Assembly (NCBI GenBank): GCA_964583095.1
Contig: CAZOVB010000118.1
Span: forward strand, 1-6,656
Direction: 5' to 3'
Origin: CAZOVB01 sp964583095
Lineage (GTDB): Bacteria > Planctomycetota > Phycisphaerae > SM23-33
DNA: 6,656 bases
How positions within the stretch are numbered: the first letter of the stretch is position 1; the number at the start of each line of letters is the position of its first letter. The notes under the pieces were generated by a model. It made no database searches, was not told the origin of the DNA, and saw nothing but the letters and a program-made list of their open reading frames with translations. The translations under genes and the position numbers were made by a program. This document shows, in pieces, positions 1 through 6,391 of this stretch.

Positions 1-118
1 TTTTATGAACAAAAAGTTATGTATCTTGGAATTCTAAAACGCAAAAAGCCAGTTATGTTATATATCTTGTTTTTTCACAATTTTCATAGTAGAGCTCGGG
101 TGATTATTTTCACTAACT
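1..118. other. Non-coding sequence downstream of the glycosyltransferase gene
   Basis: On the minus strand only a 9-codon frame begins here, and no hairpin with a T-run is visible, so no terminator is called. Two imperfect copies of CAAAAAG...TTATGT...ATCTTG (10-28 and 42-69) form a short degenerate direct repeat of unknown meaning. Confidence 0.3.
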
Positions 119-1477
119 TTATTTTTCTTCCCAATCAGTTAATATTTTAGTAGCAAATTCAAGATCTTTTTCATTTCTGACTTCTATTGGAGAATATGGA
201 TTATCTATTTCTAATATGCCGATTTTTTTCCCAAACAATTCTCCATTTCTTAAAAATTTTGGATATGTAACGCATCCAAGTCCCTTAATTGATTTGTGTG
301 TTGGCGTTTTTATCGTTCTTGGTATATCGCCTTCATCAACCCTTTCTAAGGAGTTCTCTTTTTTAATAAAAAATGCTCCATAATCTGCCTTTCCGGGAGT
401 TATCGTATCCAGTCCCTTGAAAACCAACTGCTCAATAAGATTATCAATCAAATTTTGGGGTCTGAAAGGATAGGTTGGTTCTAAAATCGCAAATAAATCT
501 GAATATATGCCTCTTTTTTCAAGTTCATCAATTGAATATTTTAAAACTGTTTCTAAATCAGTTTCAGGTTTTGAATATCTCTTATCTCTTAAAAACGGGA
601 CCTTAGCTCCGGCTTTTTTGGCAATATTAGATGTTTCATAGTTGTCGGTTAAAACAATTATTTCATCGATATATCTAGATTTTTCCGCTGCCTTAATAGT
701 TTTTTCCAAAAGTGGTTTTTTATTAAAATACAGTGTTTTACCTTTTATTGGAATCAATGCAGTTACCTTTAAATCATTAATATTTAGCAAATTATTATTG
801 ATTATATCGAGAGATTCCAGAATTTTTACAACACCATTACATCGTTTCTCATTCTGATTTTGATGTATGCCGTGGTGGTGATAAACACTTGCTTCTGGCT
901 CGTAGATAATTTTGTATCCTTTTTCTATTATTTTTTTTGCCCATGCTCTATCTTCAATATTAGTTAAACTCTCATCAAAAGGTTGCTTTTCCCAAAGATC
1001 TCTTCTGATCATGCTATTAGCGTTATGAAAAAAACTATCTTTTATCTGAATCTTTTTATCCAGACCAAATGTAACAGCTAAGTCTCTTTTATCTGCATCA
1101 GAAGTAAATGACATAGGTTCTTGTCGTCCATATACCGCAGCAACACTATCATCAATAAAGTTTCTTTTAAGGTTAAAAAGCCATTTGTTATTTGTAGGTA
1201 TACAATGGGCAGAAAGTACAGATATAAGTTCTCCATTTGAAAACTTTATTCCATTGTTGATTGCTTTACCTGGTTTGTATTCTTTTGTGTATTCAACTAT
1301 TTTAACATCGAATAGCTTTGCTTTTTCAACTGTTTTGTCTTTACTTTCATTATCTACTATTATTACCTCAAAATCCTTGTAAGATTGATTAAAAACAGAT
1401 TTAAGACATAACCTTATCCAATTTTCCTCGTCTTTGGTTCTAATTATTATTGAAATCATGAATTTCTTTTTCTCCAT
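119..1477 (-). CDS. GT2 glycosyltransferase fused to a CMP-sugar cytidylyltransferase-like domain
   Basis: This 452-residue protein has two domains. Residues about 7-205 form a GT-A family 2 glycosyltransferase: ISIIIRTKDEENW at the N-terminus, the nucleotide-binding strand VIIVDNESKDKT (38-49), an IED acceptor/catalytic-base motif (174-176) and a HHHG turn (200-203). The usual DxD is replaced by SAHC (89-92). Residues about 236-450 resemble NeuA/SpsF-type cytidylyltransferases: ALIP (240-243), LEPTYPFRP (332-340, compare QPTSPFR), GKKIGILEID (416-425) and NEKDLEFA (435-442). The RxGS nucleotide loop is missing, so CMP transfer by this half is doubtful. No signal peptide or membrane helix is evident, so it is probably cytoplasmic. 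The gene overlaps the dehydrogenase upstream. The start is uncertain: the first ATG (1477) sits directly against its AAGG, whereas Met7 (1459) gives a typical GT2 N-terminus with GGAG 12 nt upstream. The family calls are firm; donor and acceptor are unknown. Confidence 0.88.
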   Translation of the reverse strand: MEKKKFMISIIIRTKDEENWIRLCLKSVFNQSYKDFEVIIVDNESKDKTVEKAKLFDVKIVEYTKEYKPGKAINNGIKFSNGELISVLSAHCIPTNNKWLFNLKRNFIDDSVAAVYGRQEPMSFTSDADKRDLAVTFGLDKKIQIKDSFFHNANSMIRRDLWEKQPFDESLTNIEDRAWAKKIIEKGYKIIYEPEASVYHHHGIHQNQNEKRCNGVVKILESLDIINNNLLNINDLKVTALIPIKGKTLYFNKKPLLEKTIKAAEKSRYIDEIIVLTDNYETSNIAKKAGAKVPFLRDKRYSKPETDLETVLKYSIDELEKRGIYSDLFAILEPTYPFRPQNLIDNLIEQLVFKGLDTITPGKADYGAFFIKKENSLERVDEGDIPRTIKTPTHKSIKGLGCVTYPKFLRNGELFGKKIGILEIDNPYSPIEVRNEKDLEFATKILTDWEEK

Positions 1478-2513
1478 CCTTCAGATTAAAACTTATATCT
1501 TTAGATATTTGATAAAATTTTTGTAAGGTAGATTCATCAATAGGAATTCCTTTTTCTATGCGAATTTTGTATTGGTTTTTTTCAGGATCTCCCGGAACCA
1601 TTACGTCCTTTGTTTTATTCTTGGAAGACTCATTTCTAACCTTATCCATCAATTCTTTTAATCTTTCTTTAAATATTTCTTTTCCTTCAAAGCAGTCTAT
1701 ATTAACTGCCATAAAAAAATGTCCTAGTTTTCTTTTTTTATCTATGGGATCATCATACATTCTGCATATATCTCTGCCATATGGCATTCCTGTTAAAAGA
1801 CTGCATAATATCTCTACCATCATACTTAGCCCATATCCTTTGTAGTCTCCAATTGGAAGTAAATATAATATTTTTTTAGGGTCAATTGTTTCAACTCCAT
1901 TTTCATCTACTCCCCATCCTTTTGGAATTTTTTCTTTTTTATCTTCTTTTTCTCTTATTTTGTTCCAAGTTACCCTGGTTGTAGCCATATCAAGACAAAA
2001 CGGTTTTTCGTCTTTGCAGGGTGCTACAAAGCAAATTGGGTTTGTACCAAAAAAAGGCCTGGTTCCGTTATATGTTAACATTAATGAATCTGCATGTGTT
2101 GAAGAAATACCAATCATATCTTTTTCTGCTGCTAGATGGGAAAAATATGCTGCTGCTCCAAAATGTGTTGAGTTATATACAACTACTATCCCTATGCCAG
2201 TGTCTTTTGCTTTTTTTATTGCTTTTAACATTCCTTCTTTTCCTGCTGCATGTCCAAAGGTGTGATCCCCGTTGAGTTTTCCGGTTGAGGGTGATTTTTC
2301 TTCAAATTTATATTTTGGTTTAGGGTTAATTCTGCCCGAGTCAATTGCATTTATATAGTGAGGTAAGAGTCTTATTCCATGTGAGTCTACCCCTCTTAGA
2401 GATGTTTGTATCAAAGAGTCTGTGACCGCGTTTCTAACGTCTTTTCTTACATTTTTATTTTTTAATGTCTCATCACAGAACCTTCGCAATTTTTTATGAG
2501 ATATATATTTCAT
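1440..2513 (-). CDS. Ldh2-family (malate/L-lactate/ureidoglycolate-type) NAD(P)-dependent dehydrogenase
   Basis: This 357-residue protein has the normal length for the Ldh2/YlbC-type family, whose members reduce 2-oxo acids to 2-hydroxy acids (or the reverse) with NAD(P)H. It is unrelated to classical Rossmann lactate dehydrogenase. Family landmarks are in order: LRGVDSHGI (39-47, containing the catalytic His), STHFGAAAYF (115-124), FFGTNPI (154-160), LDMATT (174-179), a KIPKGW turn (195-200), DYKGYGLSMMVEIL (223-236) and a C-terminal VPGDPE (306-311). It is therefore probably an active soluble enzyme. The ATG is preceded by GAGGGG with a 5-nt gap, which supports this start, and the gene follows the Gfo/Idh gene by 19 nt. 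Its 3' end overlaps the glycosyltransferase gene, suggesting translational coupling. Within a sugar locus a likely substrate is an acidic-sugar 2-oxo acid or a small hydroxy acid, but this is inference. Malate or lactate metabolism as such is less likely. Confidence 0.92.
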   Translation of the reverse strand: MKYISHKKLRRFCDETLKNKNVRKDVRNAVTDSLIQTSLRGVDSHGIRLLPHYINAIDSGRINPKPKYKFEEKSPSTGKLNGDHTFGHAAGKEGMLKAIKKAKDTGIGIVVVYNSTHFGAAAYFSHLAAEKDMIGISSTHADSLMLTYNGTRPFFGTNPICFVAPCKDEKPFCLDMATTRVTWNKIREKEDKKEKIPKGWGVDENGVETIDPKKILYLLPIGDYKGYGLSMMVEILCSLLTGMPYGRDICRMYDDPIDKKRKLGHFFMAVNIDCFEGKEIFKERLKELMDKVRNESSKNKTKDVMVPGDPEKNQYKIRIEKGIPIDESTLQKFYQISKDISFNLKDGEKEIHDFNNN

Positions 2514-2518
2514 TATTT

Positions 2519-2524
2519 CCCCTC
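2519..2524 (-). promoter_or_regulatory. Shine-Dalgarno GAGGGG of the Ldh2-like gene
   Basis: GAGGGG sits 5 nt before the ATG at 2513, within the 19-nt gap after the Gfo/Idh stop codon. It fixes the start and supports co-translation of the two dehydrogenase genes from one transcript. Confidence 0.65.
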
Positions 2525-2532
2525 AAAATATA

Positions 2533-3744
2533 TCATTTATTTATTTCATAATTTTTGTTGATTTTAACCCATTTACTATTGTTTTTTAAGCTAATGTTAA
2601 CAGCTTCAATTATTGATGTAGAAACTTTTGCTTCCTTGAAAGTAGCTCTTAATCCTTTGTTTTCATTTGGCTTTTTTTGATTGTTTATTATCAAGTAGGC
2701 ATCTTTTATAAATTGATATATGCTTAAATGTCCATAACCTTTGAAATTCATATATTTGTCATCTACATCATAATAAAATTTTGAGAAATATGGGTTTATA
2801 TCTTCTATTCCCTTTTCATTAATTATTTTTAGCCCTCTCTCTTTTTGATTGCTTTCGGCTCTTCCTTTTGTTCCAATAACTTTTATTTTTTGATCAGACA
2901 TTGCAGAAGTTTTTTCTGGATCTATCCAGTTTGTCAAAATACATGAAGTAAAGTTTTTTTTGGTTTTTTTATCATACCATTCAATAAGTGTTTGTATAGA
3001 ATCGTAGGTGTCTATGTCCTTTTTTATTAGATAGTTTTTTTGACCTATGGCTAGCACTCTTTTTGGCTGTGCTTTGGTAAAATAATATATAAGGTCGGCA
3101 TAGTGGACTCCTAGGTATTGGAATATATTTGTGTTTTTTACCCAGTTTTTAAAATATTTTGTTGGAATTGTATTTTTCTGGCTGAATTCTACAAGAAAAT
3201 ATAAAGGATCGCCAATATTTTTTTCATGTATTATTTCTCGAATTTTTAGGTTTGCTTCGTCAAATCTTTTGTGGAATTCAACAGCACAATATACATTGTT
3301 TTGTTTTTGTAATTGGATTAGTTTTTCTACTTCTTTTATACTTGGCGATAGTGGTTTTACGACAAGTGTGTGTATTTTATTTTTAATTAGTTCTTTTGCT
3401 ATTTTAAAATGATAATTATCTGGGACGCTTACTATACCACAAATATTTTTTTTATGTTTTTTAATTATTTTTTTGTATGTTTCTGTATCGTCTTTGTTTT
3501 TTGGATAGTATTCAACTGAATAATTTGTGCCCATTTTTTTATTTAAGTTTTCTATCTTTTCCTTTATTATTTTACTGTTTTCAGTTTTAGTTCCAATTAC
3601 AATGATTTTTCCAACTATCTTTTCTTTTTTTGCTTGAAAAAGACATGGTATTATTGTTCCAAAATTATTTGTTCCTCTTCCTATCACATACATTCCGCAT
3701 CCAATTACAAGAACATCAATAGGTTGTTTTTTCCCATCTTTCAT
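2533..3744 (-). CDS. Gfo/Idh/MocA-family NAD(P)-dependent oxidoreductase
   Basis: This 403-residue protein fits sugar dehydrogenases or reductases of the Gfo/Idh/MocA family. An N-terminal Rossmann fold (about 9-130) starts with VLVIGCGMYVIGRG (11-24), a glycine-rich dinucleotide loop with wider than usual glycine spacing. It continues to GIVSVPDNYHFKIAKELI (103-120), the family's typical 'P..H...A...L' strand-helix. The EKP signature appears as VVKPLSPS (128-135): the Lys is kept but the preceding Glu is Val. The C-terminal alpha/beta domain carries GVHYAD (212-217), matching the family GxHxxD with its active-site His. Sequence near 286-315 (IKVIGTKGRAES) matches the substrate-domain beta sheet. 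GAGGA lies 7 nt before the ATG and fixes the start. The coding strand is very A-rich and Lys/Asn-rich. The enzyme probably oxidises or reduces a nucleotide-sugar or ulosonic-acid hydroxyl next to the Ldh2-like enzyme; the exact substrate is not visible. Confidence 0.9.
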   Translation of the reverse strand: MKDGKKQPIDVLVIGCGMYVIGRGTNNFGTIIPCLFQAKKEKIVGKIIVIGTKTENSKIIKEKIENLNKKMGTNYSVEYYPKNKDDTETYKKIIKKHKKNICGIVSVPDNYHFKIAKELIKNKIHTLVVKPLSPSIKEVEKLIQLQKQNNVYCAVEFHKRFDEANLKIREIIHEKNIGDPLYFLVEFSQKNTIPTKYFKNWVKNTNIFQYLGVHYADLIYYFTKAQPKRVLAIGQKNYLIKKDIDTYDSIQTLIEWYDKKTKKNFTSCILTNWIDPEKTSAMSDQKIKVIGTKGRAESNQKERGLKIINEKGIEDINPYFSKFYYDVDDKYMNFKGYGHLSIYQFIKDAYLIINNQKKPNENKGLRATFKEAKVSTSIIEAVNISLKNNSKWVKINKNYEINK

Positions 3745-3751
3745 CTTTTTT

Positions 3752-3756
3752 TCCTC
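3752..3756 (-). promoter_or_regulatory. Shine-Dalgarno GAGGA of the Gfo/Idh gene
   Basis: GAGGA is separated from the ATG at 3744 by seven bases, nearly all A. It supports the annotated start of the oxidoreductase. Confidence 0.6.
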
Positions 3757-3826
3757 GTTATAAGATTTATATTTATGTTTTAGACAATTTTATTCTACTT
3801 AAATATTTAACTTAGGGGTCATCTTA

Positions 3827-3850
3827 AAATCAAGGTAGCCTCTTTGATTT
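3827..3850 (-). other. Intergenic inverted repeat between the methyltransferase and Gfo/Idh genes
   Basis: Seven-base arms AAATCAA and TTGATTT flank a 10-nt loop in the 119-nt gap after the methyltransferase stop. On the minus strand the second arm ends in TTTT but no longer U-run follows, so it is at best a weak attenuator or processing hairpin. A 12-bp perfect palindrome TTAAATATTTAA (3799-3810) lies next to it. AT-rich sequence makes such repeats common. I see no convincing promoter in the gap. Confidence 0.25.
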
Positions 3851-3863
3851 ATCTTACAAAGTT

Positions 3864-4751
3864 TTAGGGCAAGAGATTATCTAATACATTTTTTTGTTTA
3901 CTGTAGACATTTTTAAATCTGAAAGGATTTGTTTTATATTTTTTTGCAAGAACCCATACCTCTTCATTTATTTTATCGCCATATTTATATGGATAAAGAC
4001 CTGCCATTTCAAGTGTTTTAAATAATGTTTCTTTACAGTAGTAATATGGATGAACTGCTCTAAACCAGTACTGCCACCAATCATCATAATCGCGGAGTTT
4101 TAGCCTGGGATGCATCATATCCGGTGTTGCAAAATAGATAACGCCTTCTTTTTTCAAAACATTTCTGAGTTTTTTAAGAGTATCAATAGGATCTAACATA
4201 TGCTCTATAACATGCCGAAGAATGACAATATCCATAGAATTTTTATATTCTTTTGTCCAATTATCATCAAAATCTGTTGTTACTAATTTAGCACCTATTT
4301 TTTCAGACTGTAAAAAATCACAACATTCTGGAGAAGATTCTATTCCATATATTTCTAGGTTAGTTATTTTTTCTTGCATATATTTTAAGCCGTATCCTGA
4401 TCCACAGCCAACATCTAAAATATTAGTTGCATCTTTTGGAATATACTCTTTGATTCGATTATAAATTATTTCCATATTTTTTATTACGCCTTCTGCTCCG
4501 TAATCTGGTTTTATTTCAAGCCGGTATAATGGATCATAATAATAAGAATAGAAAATATCATAATCTTTTTTACTCCAGCGAGGATTCAAATAAACAAGAC
4601 CACAATTTGGACATATAACTGGATGAACTGAATAACCAAATTGACCATCAACAAGTGCTTTATTCTCTAGTTTTATAGTTTCAGAAATACCTTTTTTTTT
4701 ACAAATATGACAATTAACATTTTCCCAATTAATGTTCATCATTAGTTCCAT
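3864..4751 (-). CDS. Class I SAM-dependent methyltransferase with N-terminal zinc ribbon
   Basis: This protein has 295 residues. An N-terminal four-cysteine zinc ribbon (CHIC at 14-17, CPNC at 47-50, followed by GLVYLNPRW) leads into a Rossmann-type methyltransferase domain. SAM motif I is ILDVGCGSGYG (111-121), the acidic ribose-binding end is YGIESSP (135-141), and VILRHVIEHMLDP (176-188) is the post-II motif typical of small-molecule methyltransferases. The C-terminal part is aromatic-rich (WWQYWFRAVHPYYY, 225-238), as in relatives in O-antigen and deoxysugar clusters. It is shorter than the roughly 400-residue sugar C-methyltransferases that share the Cys4 ribbon, because it lacks their extra C-terminal domain. 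AAGGAG 9 nt before the ATG supports the start; Met4 and Met5 are poorer alternatives. It probably methylates a nucleotide sugar or a glycan residue; C-, O- or N-specificity cannot be told. Confidence 0.9.
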   Translation of the reverse strand: MELMMNINWENVNCHICKKKGISETIKLENKALVDGQFGYSVHPVICPNCGLVYLNPRWSKKDYDIFYSYYYDPLYRLEIKPDYGAEGVIKNMEIIYNRIKEYIPKDATNILDVGCGSGYGLKYMQEKITNLEIYGIESSPECCDFLQSEKIGAKLVTTDFDDNWTKEYKNSMDIVILRHVIEHMLDPIDTLKKLRNVLKKEGVIYFATPDMMHPRLKLRDYDDWWQYWFRAVHPYYYCKETLFKTLEMAGLYPYKYGDKINEEVWVLAKKYKTNPFRFKNVYSKQKNVLDNLLP

Positions 4752-4760
4752 AATTATTTA

Positions 4761-4766
4761 CTCCTT
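4761..4766 (-). promoter_or_regulatory. Shine-Dalgarno AAGGAG of the zinc-ribbon methyltransferase
   Basis: A full AAGGAG on the minus strand lies 9 nt before the ATG at 4751. It decides this start over the Met codons at residues 4 and 5, and it is the best ribosome site in the window. Confidence 0.75.
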
Positions 4767-4867
4767 ATTTATCATTGATTTAATTGCAATACTGTGATAA
4801 TCACCCATTTTTTTATAGATTTATTAATACAATAATGTTGCTGACAATACATATATTTTCAATAATT

Positions 4868-4885
4868 GTTAAAGAATTTTTTAAC
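4868..4885 (-). terminator. Weak AT-rich hairpin just after the methyltransferase stop
   Basis: GTTAAA and TTTAAC form a 6-bp stem with a 6-nt loop, starting 2 nt after the stop codon of the gene at 4888-5595. Only one G-C pair is present and no T-run follows, so efficient termination is unlikely. The spacing after the stop is the only argument for function. Confidence 0.2.
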
Positions 4886-4887
4886 TT

Positions 4888-5595
4888 TCATTTTATCAAT
4901 ATTGCCTGATTCCATTTAGGTGTACCAATATCATTTAAATTTCTAAATTTTTTTAATTTTAATTCTGATTTCTTTGAGATTAAATTTACAAAATCCTCCG
5001 CTTTTTCCCAATGAAAACAATCAAAACCATCAACATTATGAGGTATTTCATCTTCAAAGCCTGCAACAACATCAAGTATAAATACCCCTCCCTCATTTTT
5101 TAAAACACGTACAATCTCCTTTAAAACTTCATCAATATCAAATAAATGATCCAAACAATTACAATATATTATATCTACACTATCTTCCGGGAATAATAAA
5201 TCATGAAAATCGCCATACATAACAAATGGATTATCAATCCCTGGATTCAAATCAATTCCCGTAGCAAAACATCCTAATTTACGAAACGCTTCAACCTCTG
5301 CACCGGTTCTTGCACCTAGACAAAGTACATTATTATTCCTTTTTATATATTCACAATCATGAAATCTCTGATAAAAACGTTTAACGTGGTTATTATGATT
5401 ATTTTTTAAACTTTTTTCTTTGTTTTTTAACATCAATTTACTTTTTTGATGGCTAACATAGTCATCATAAGAAGAATATTTACGTTTTTTAAATGAATTA
5501 TCTAGATGCGACCAGTTGTTTTTATCAATAAATCCATTAAAGTTTTTATTTACACGTTTTAAATAACTATTAACCATACTTTTAATTCTTTTCAT
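4888..5595 (-). CDS. Class I SAM-dependent methyltransferase with basic N-terminal extension
   Basis: This 235-residue protein has a basic, Asn/Lys-rich N-terminal segment (1 to about 85) that matches no domain I know, then a compact Rossmann methyltransferase core. Motif I is VLCLGARTGAEV (90-101, variant of the usual LDxGxGxG), the acidic strand end is GIDLNPG (113-119), MYGDFHDLLFPEDSVDIIYC (126-145) covers motifs II/III, and the post-II helix is DEVLKEIVRVLKNEGGVFIL (155-174). This resembles Methyltransf_11-type small-molecule methyltransferases. The usual fourth motif-I glycine region is altered (GARTGAE), which some functional families tolerate. GGGAG lies 10 nt before the ATG. The gene begins inside the last codons of a 26-codon mini-ORF, so its translation may be coupled to it. 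The second methyltransferase follows 136 nt downstream. Sugar or glycan methylation is likely from the context but unproven. Confidence 0.85.
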   Translation of the reverse strand: MKRIKSMVNSYLKRVNKNFNGFIDKNNWSHLDNSFKKRKYSSYDDYVSHQKSKLMLKNKEKSLKNNHNNHVKRFYQRFHDCEYIKRNNNVLCLGARTGAEVEAFRKLGCFATGIDLNPGIDNPFVMYGDFHDLLFPEDSVDIIYCNCLDHLFDIDEVLKEIVRVLKNEGGVFILDVVAGFEDEIPHNVDGFDCFHWEKAEDFVNLISKKSELKLKKFRNLNDIGTPKWNQAILIK

Positions 5596-5662
5596 TTAAC
5601 AACATCTCCCATTTATCATAAATTTTTATAATTGTCTCTAATTTTTCACCAATTTCAATCAT
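5582..5662 (-). CDS. 26-codon mini-ORF between the cytidylyltransferase and methyltransferase genes
   Basis: Three bases after the cytidylyltransferase stop an ATG opens a 26-codon frame that begins MIEIGEKLETIIKIYDKW and ends EMLLNEKN, with TAA at 5582-5584. It overlaps the first 14 nt of the methyltransferase gene. A weak GGTGA lies 8 nt before the ATG, inside the end of the preceding gene. The composition (amphipathic, Glu/Lys/Ile) looks like real protein rather than noise. It could be a short coupling peptide, the scar of a deleted gene, or chance in AT-rich sequence. I recognise no family. Confidence 0.3.
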   Translation of the reverse strand: MIEIGEKLETIIKIYDKWEMLLNEKN

Positions 5663-5665
5663 ATT

Positions 5666-6379
5666 TTAATTCACCAGTTCATCATACTTAATTCTATAAT
5701 TCTTTTTCTCTTTCATCCCTGCCAAAATATATTCAGCAAAACGTAAGTCTTCTTCCTTTTTAATAATAACCGATGACATTGCATCAACGCAATACAAACC
5801 AAGTTTCCCACTCATTAACGCAAAACCTTGCTTCTCGAAATTCTTAATGAAACTAGAATATTTCCACATCATAAGCGAATAAACAAATGGTTGAACTGAT
5901 TTAAGATCCTGTGTTTTAGCAAAAAGTTCATTGGGATTATAATTAACAGGATCACCATCCAGCACACAATGAACATTCTCATTTTTTACAGTAATCAAAC
6001 TATCATAGTCTCTCTTTATAAAATAATTAACCACGTCTCTTATTTTTTCACTGGTTTGTAATGGTGCAATAGGATTAACCCATACCAATATTTCTCCTTT
6101 ATGTTTTTTCATAAAATCATATATTACTTCATCAGATTTTGTATCTGAACTTCCCAAATTTTTTGGTCTATTATAAAAATTTACATCATATCTTTCAGCA
6201 ATTTTTTTAAATATTTTACTATCGGAATTAATGACTATCTTTTCAAAAATATTTGATCTTTTTGCAGCAGTTATAGCATAGTAGATTAAAGGTTTATCAT
6301 CTAATAATGCAAGATTTTTTTTTGCAAGTCGTTGGCTACCTATCCTTGCAGGAATCATAGCGATAATTTTTTTACTCAT
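5666..6379 (-). CDS. NeuA/SpsF-type acylneuraminate cytidylyltransferase family protein
   Basis: This 237-residue protein has the normal length for CMP-sugar synthetases of the acylneuraminate cytidylyltransferase family, which join CTP to the anomeric hydroxyl of a 2-keto acid sugar and release pyrophosphate. The CTP-binding loop is intact: MIPARIGSQRLAKKN (8-22) keeps Arg12, Gly14, Ser15, Lys21 and Asn22. KIVINSDSKI (47-56), RPKNLGSSDTKSDEVI (71-86) and NPIAPLQT (102-109) follow the family order. The C-terminal GKLGLYCVD (191-199) and EEDLRFAEYIL (209-219) are conserved. The metal-binding IDID usually found between them reads VIIK (204-207), which suggests an altered substrate or reduced activity. 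AGAGGA 6 nt before the ATG supports the start. It follows an aldolase remnant and leads the intact genes of the locus. The product is probably a CMP-activated acidic sugar or a related hydroxy acid; I would not call it sialic-acid specific. Confidence 0.9.
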   Translation of the reverse strand: MSKKIIAMIPARIGSQRLAKKNLALLDDKPLIYYAITAAKRSNIFEKIVINSDSKIFKKIAERYDVNFYNRPKNLGSSDTKSDEVIYDFMKKHKGEILVWVNPIAPLQTSEKIRDVVNYFIKRDYDSLITVKNENVHCVLDGDPVNYNPNELFAKTQDLKSVQPFVYSLMMWKYSSFIKNFEKQGFALMSGKLGLYCVDAMSSVIIKKEEDLRFAEYILAGMKEKKNYRIKYDELVN

Positions 6380-6385
6380 ATTATT

Positions 6386-6391
6386 TCCTCT
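6386..6391 (-). promoter_or_regulatory. Shine-Dalgarno AGAGGA of the cytidylyltransferase, overlapping a TAG
   Basis: AGAGGA lies 6 nt before the ATG at 6379. A TAG at 6390-6392 shares its first bases. This arrangement is typical of translationally coupled neighbours and suggests that the broken upstream aldolase gene once ended here. Confidence 0.65.

Larger units (their letters stand above)
4752..4887. other. 136-nt intergenic spacer, the longest between intact genes
   Basis: It holds an 11-bp palindrome GTGATAATCAC (4794-4804), which could be an operator half-site pair. It also has a TTGTCA (minus strand, 4842-4847) with only a poor -10 partner downstream. If the locus has an internal promoter, this is the most likely place, but neither element is strong. 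Confidence 0.2.

Noticed and set aside
19..150. Plus-strand 43-codon frame at the window start (MYLGILKRKK...)
   Set aside because: It runs into the 3' end of the glycosyltransferase gene on the other strand, has no Shine-Dalgarno, and is hydrophobic only because it is T-rich.
642..857. Plus-strand open frame antisense to the glycosyltransferase fusion
   Set aside because: It lies wholly within a well-supported minus-strand gene, has low-complexity hydrophobic residues and no ribosome site.
1960..2275. Two overlapping plus-strand open frames antisense to the Ldh2-like gene
   Set aside because: They are mirror images of strongly conserved coding sequence and show no family motifs.
3131..3412. 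Plus-strand frame resembling a small Cys/Phe-rich membrane protein
   Set aside because: The hydrophobicity is a product of reading Lys/Asn-rich Gfo/Idh coding sequence backwards (TTT/TTC codons).
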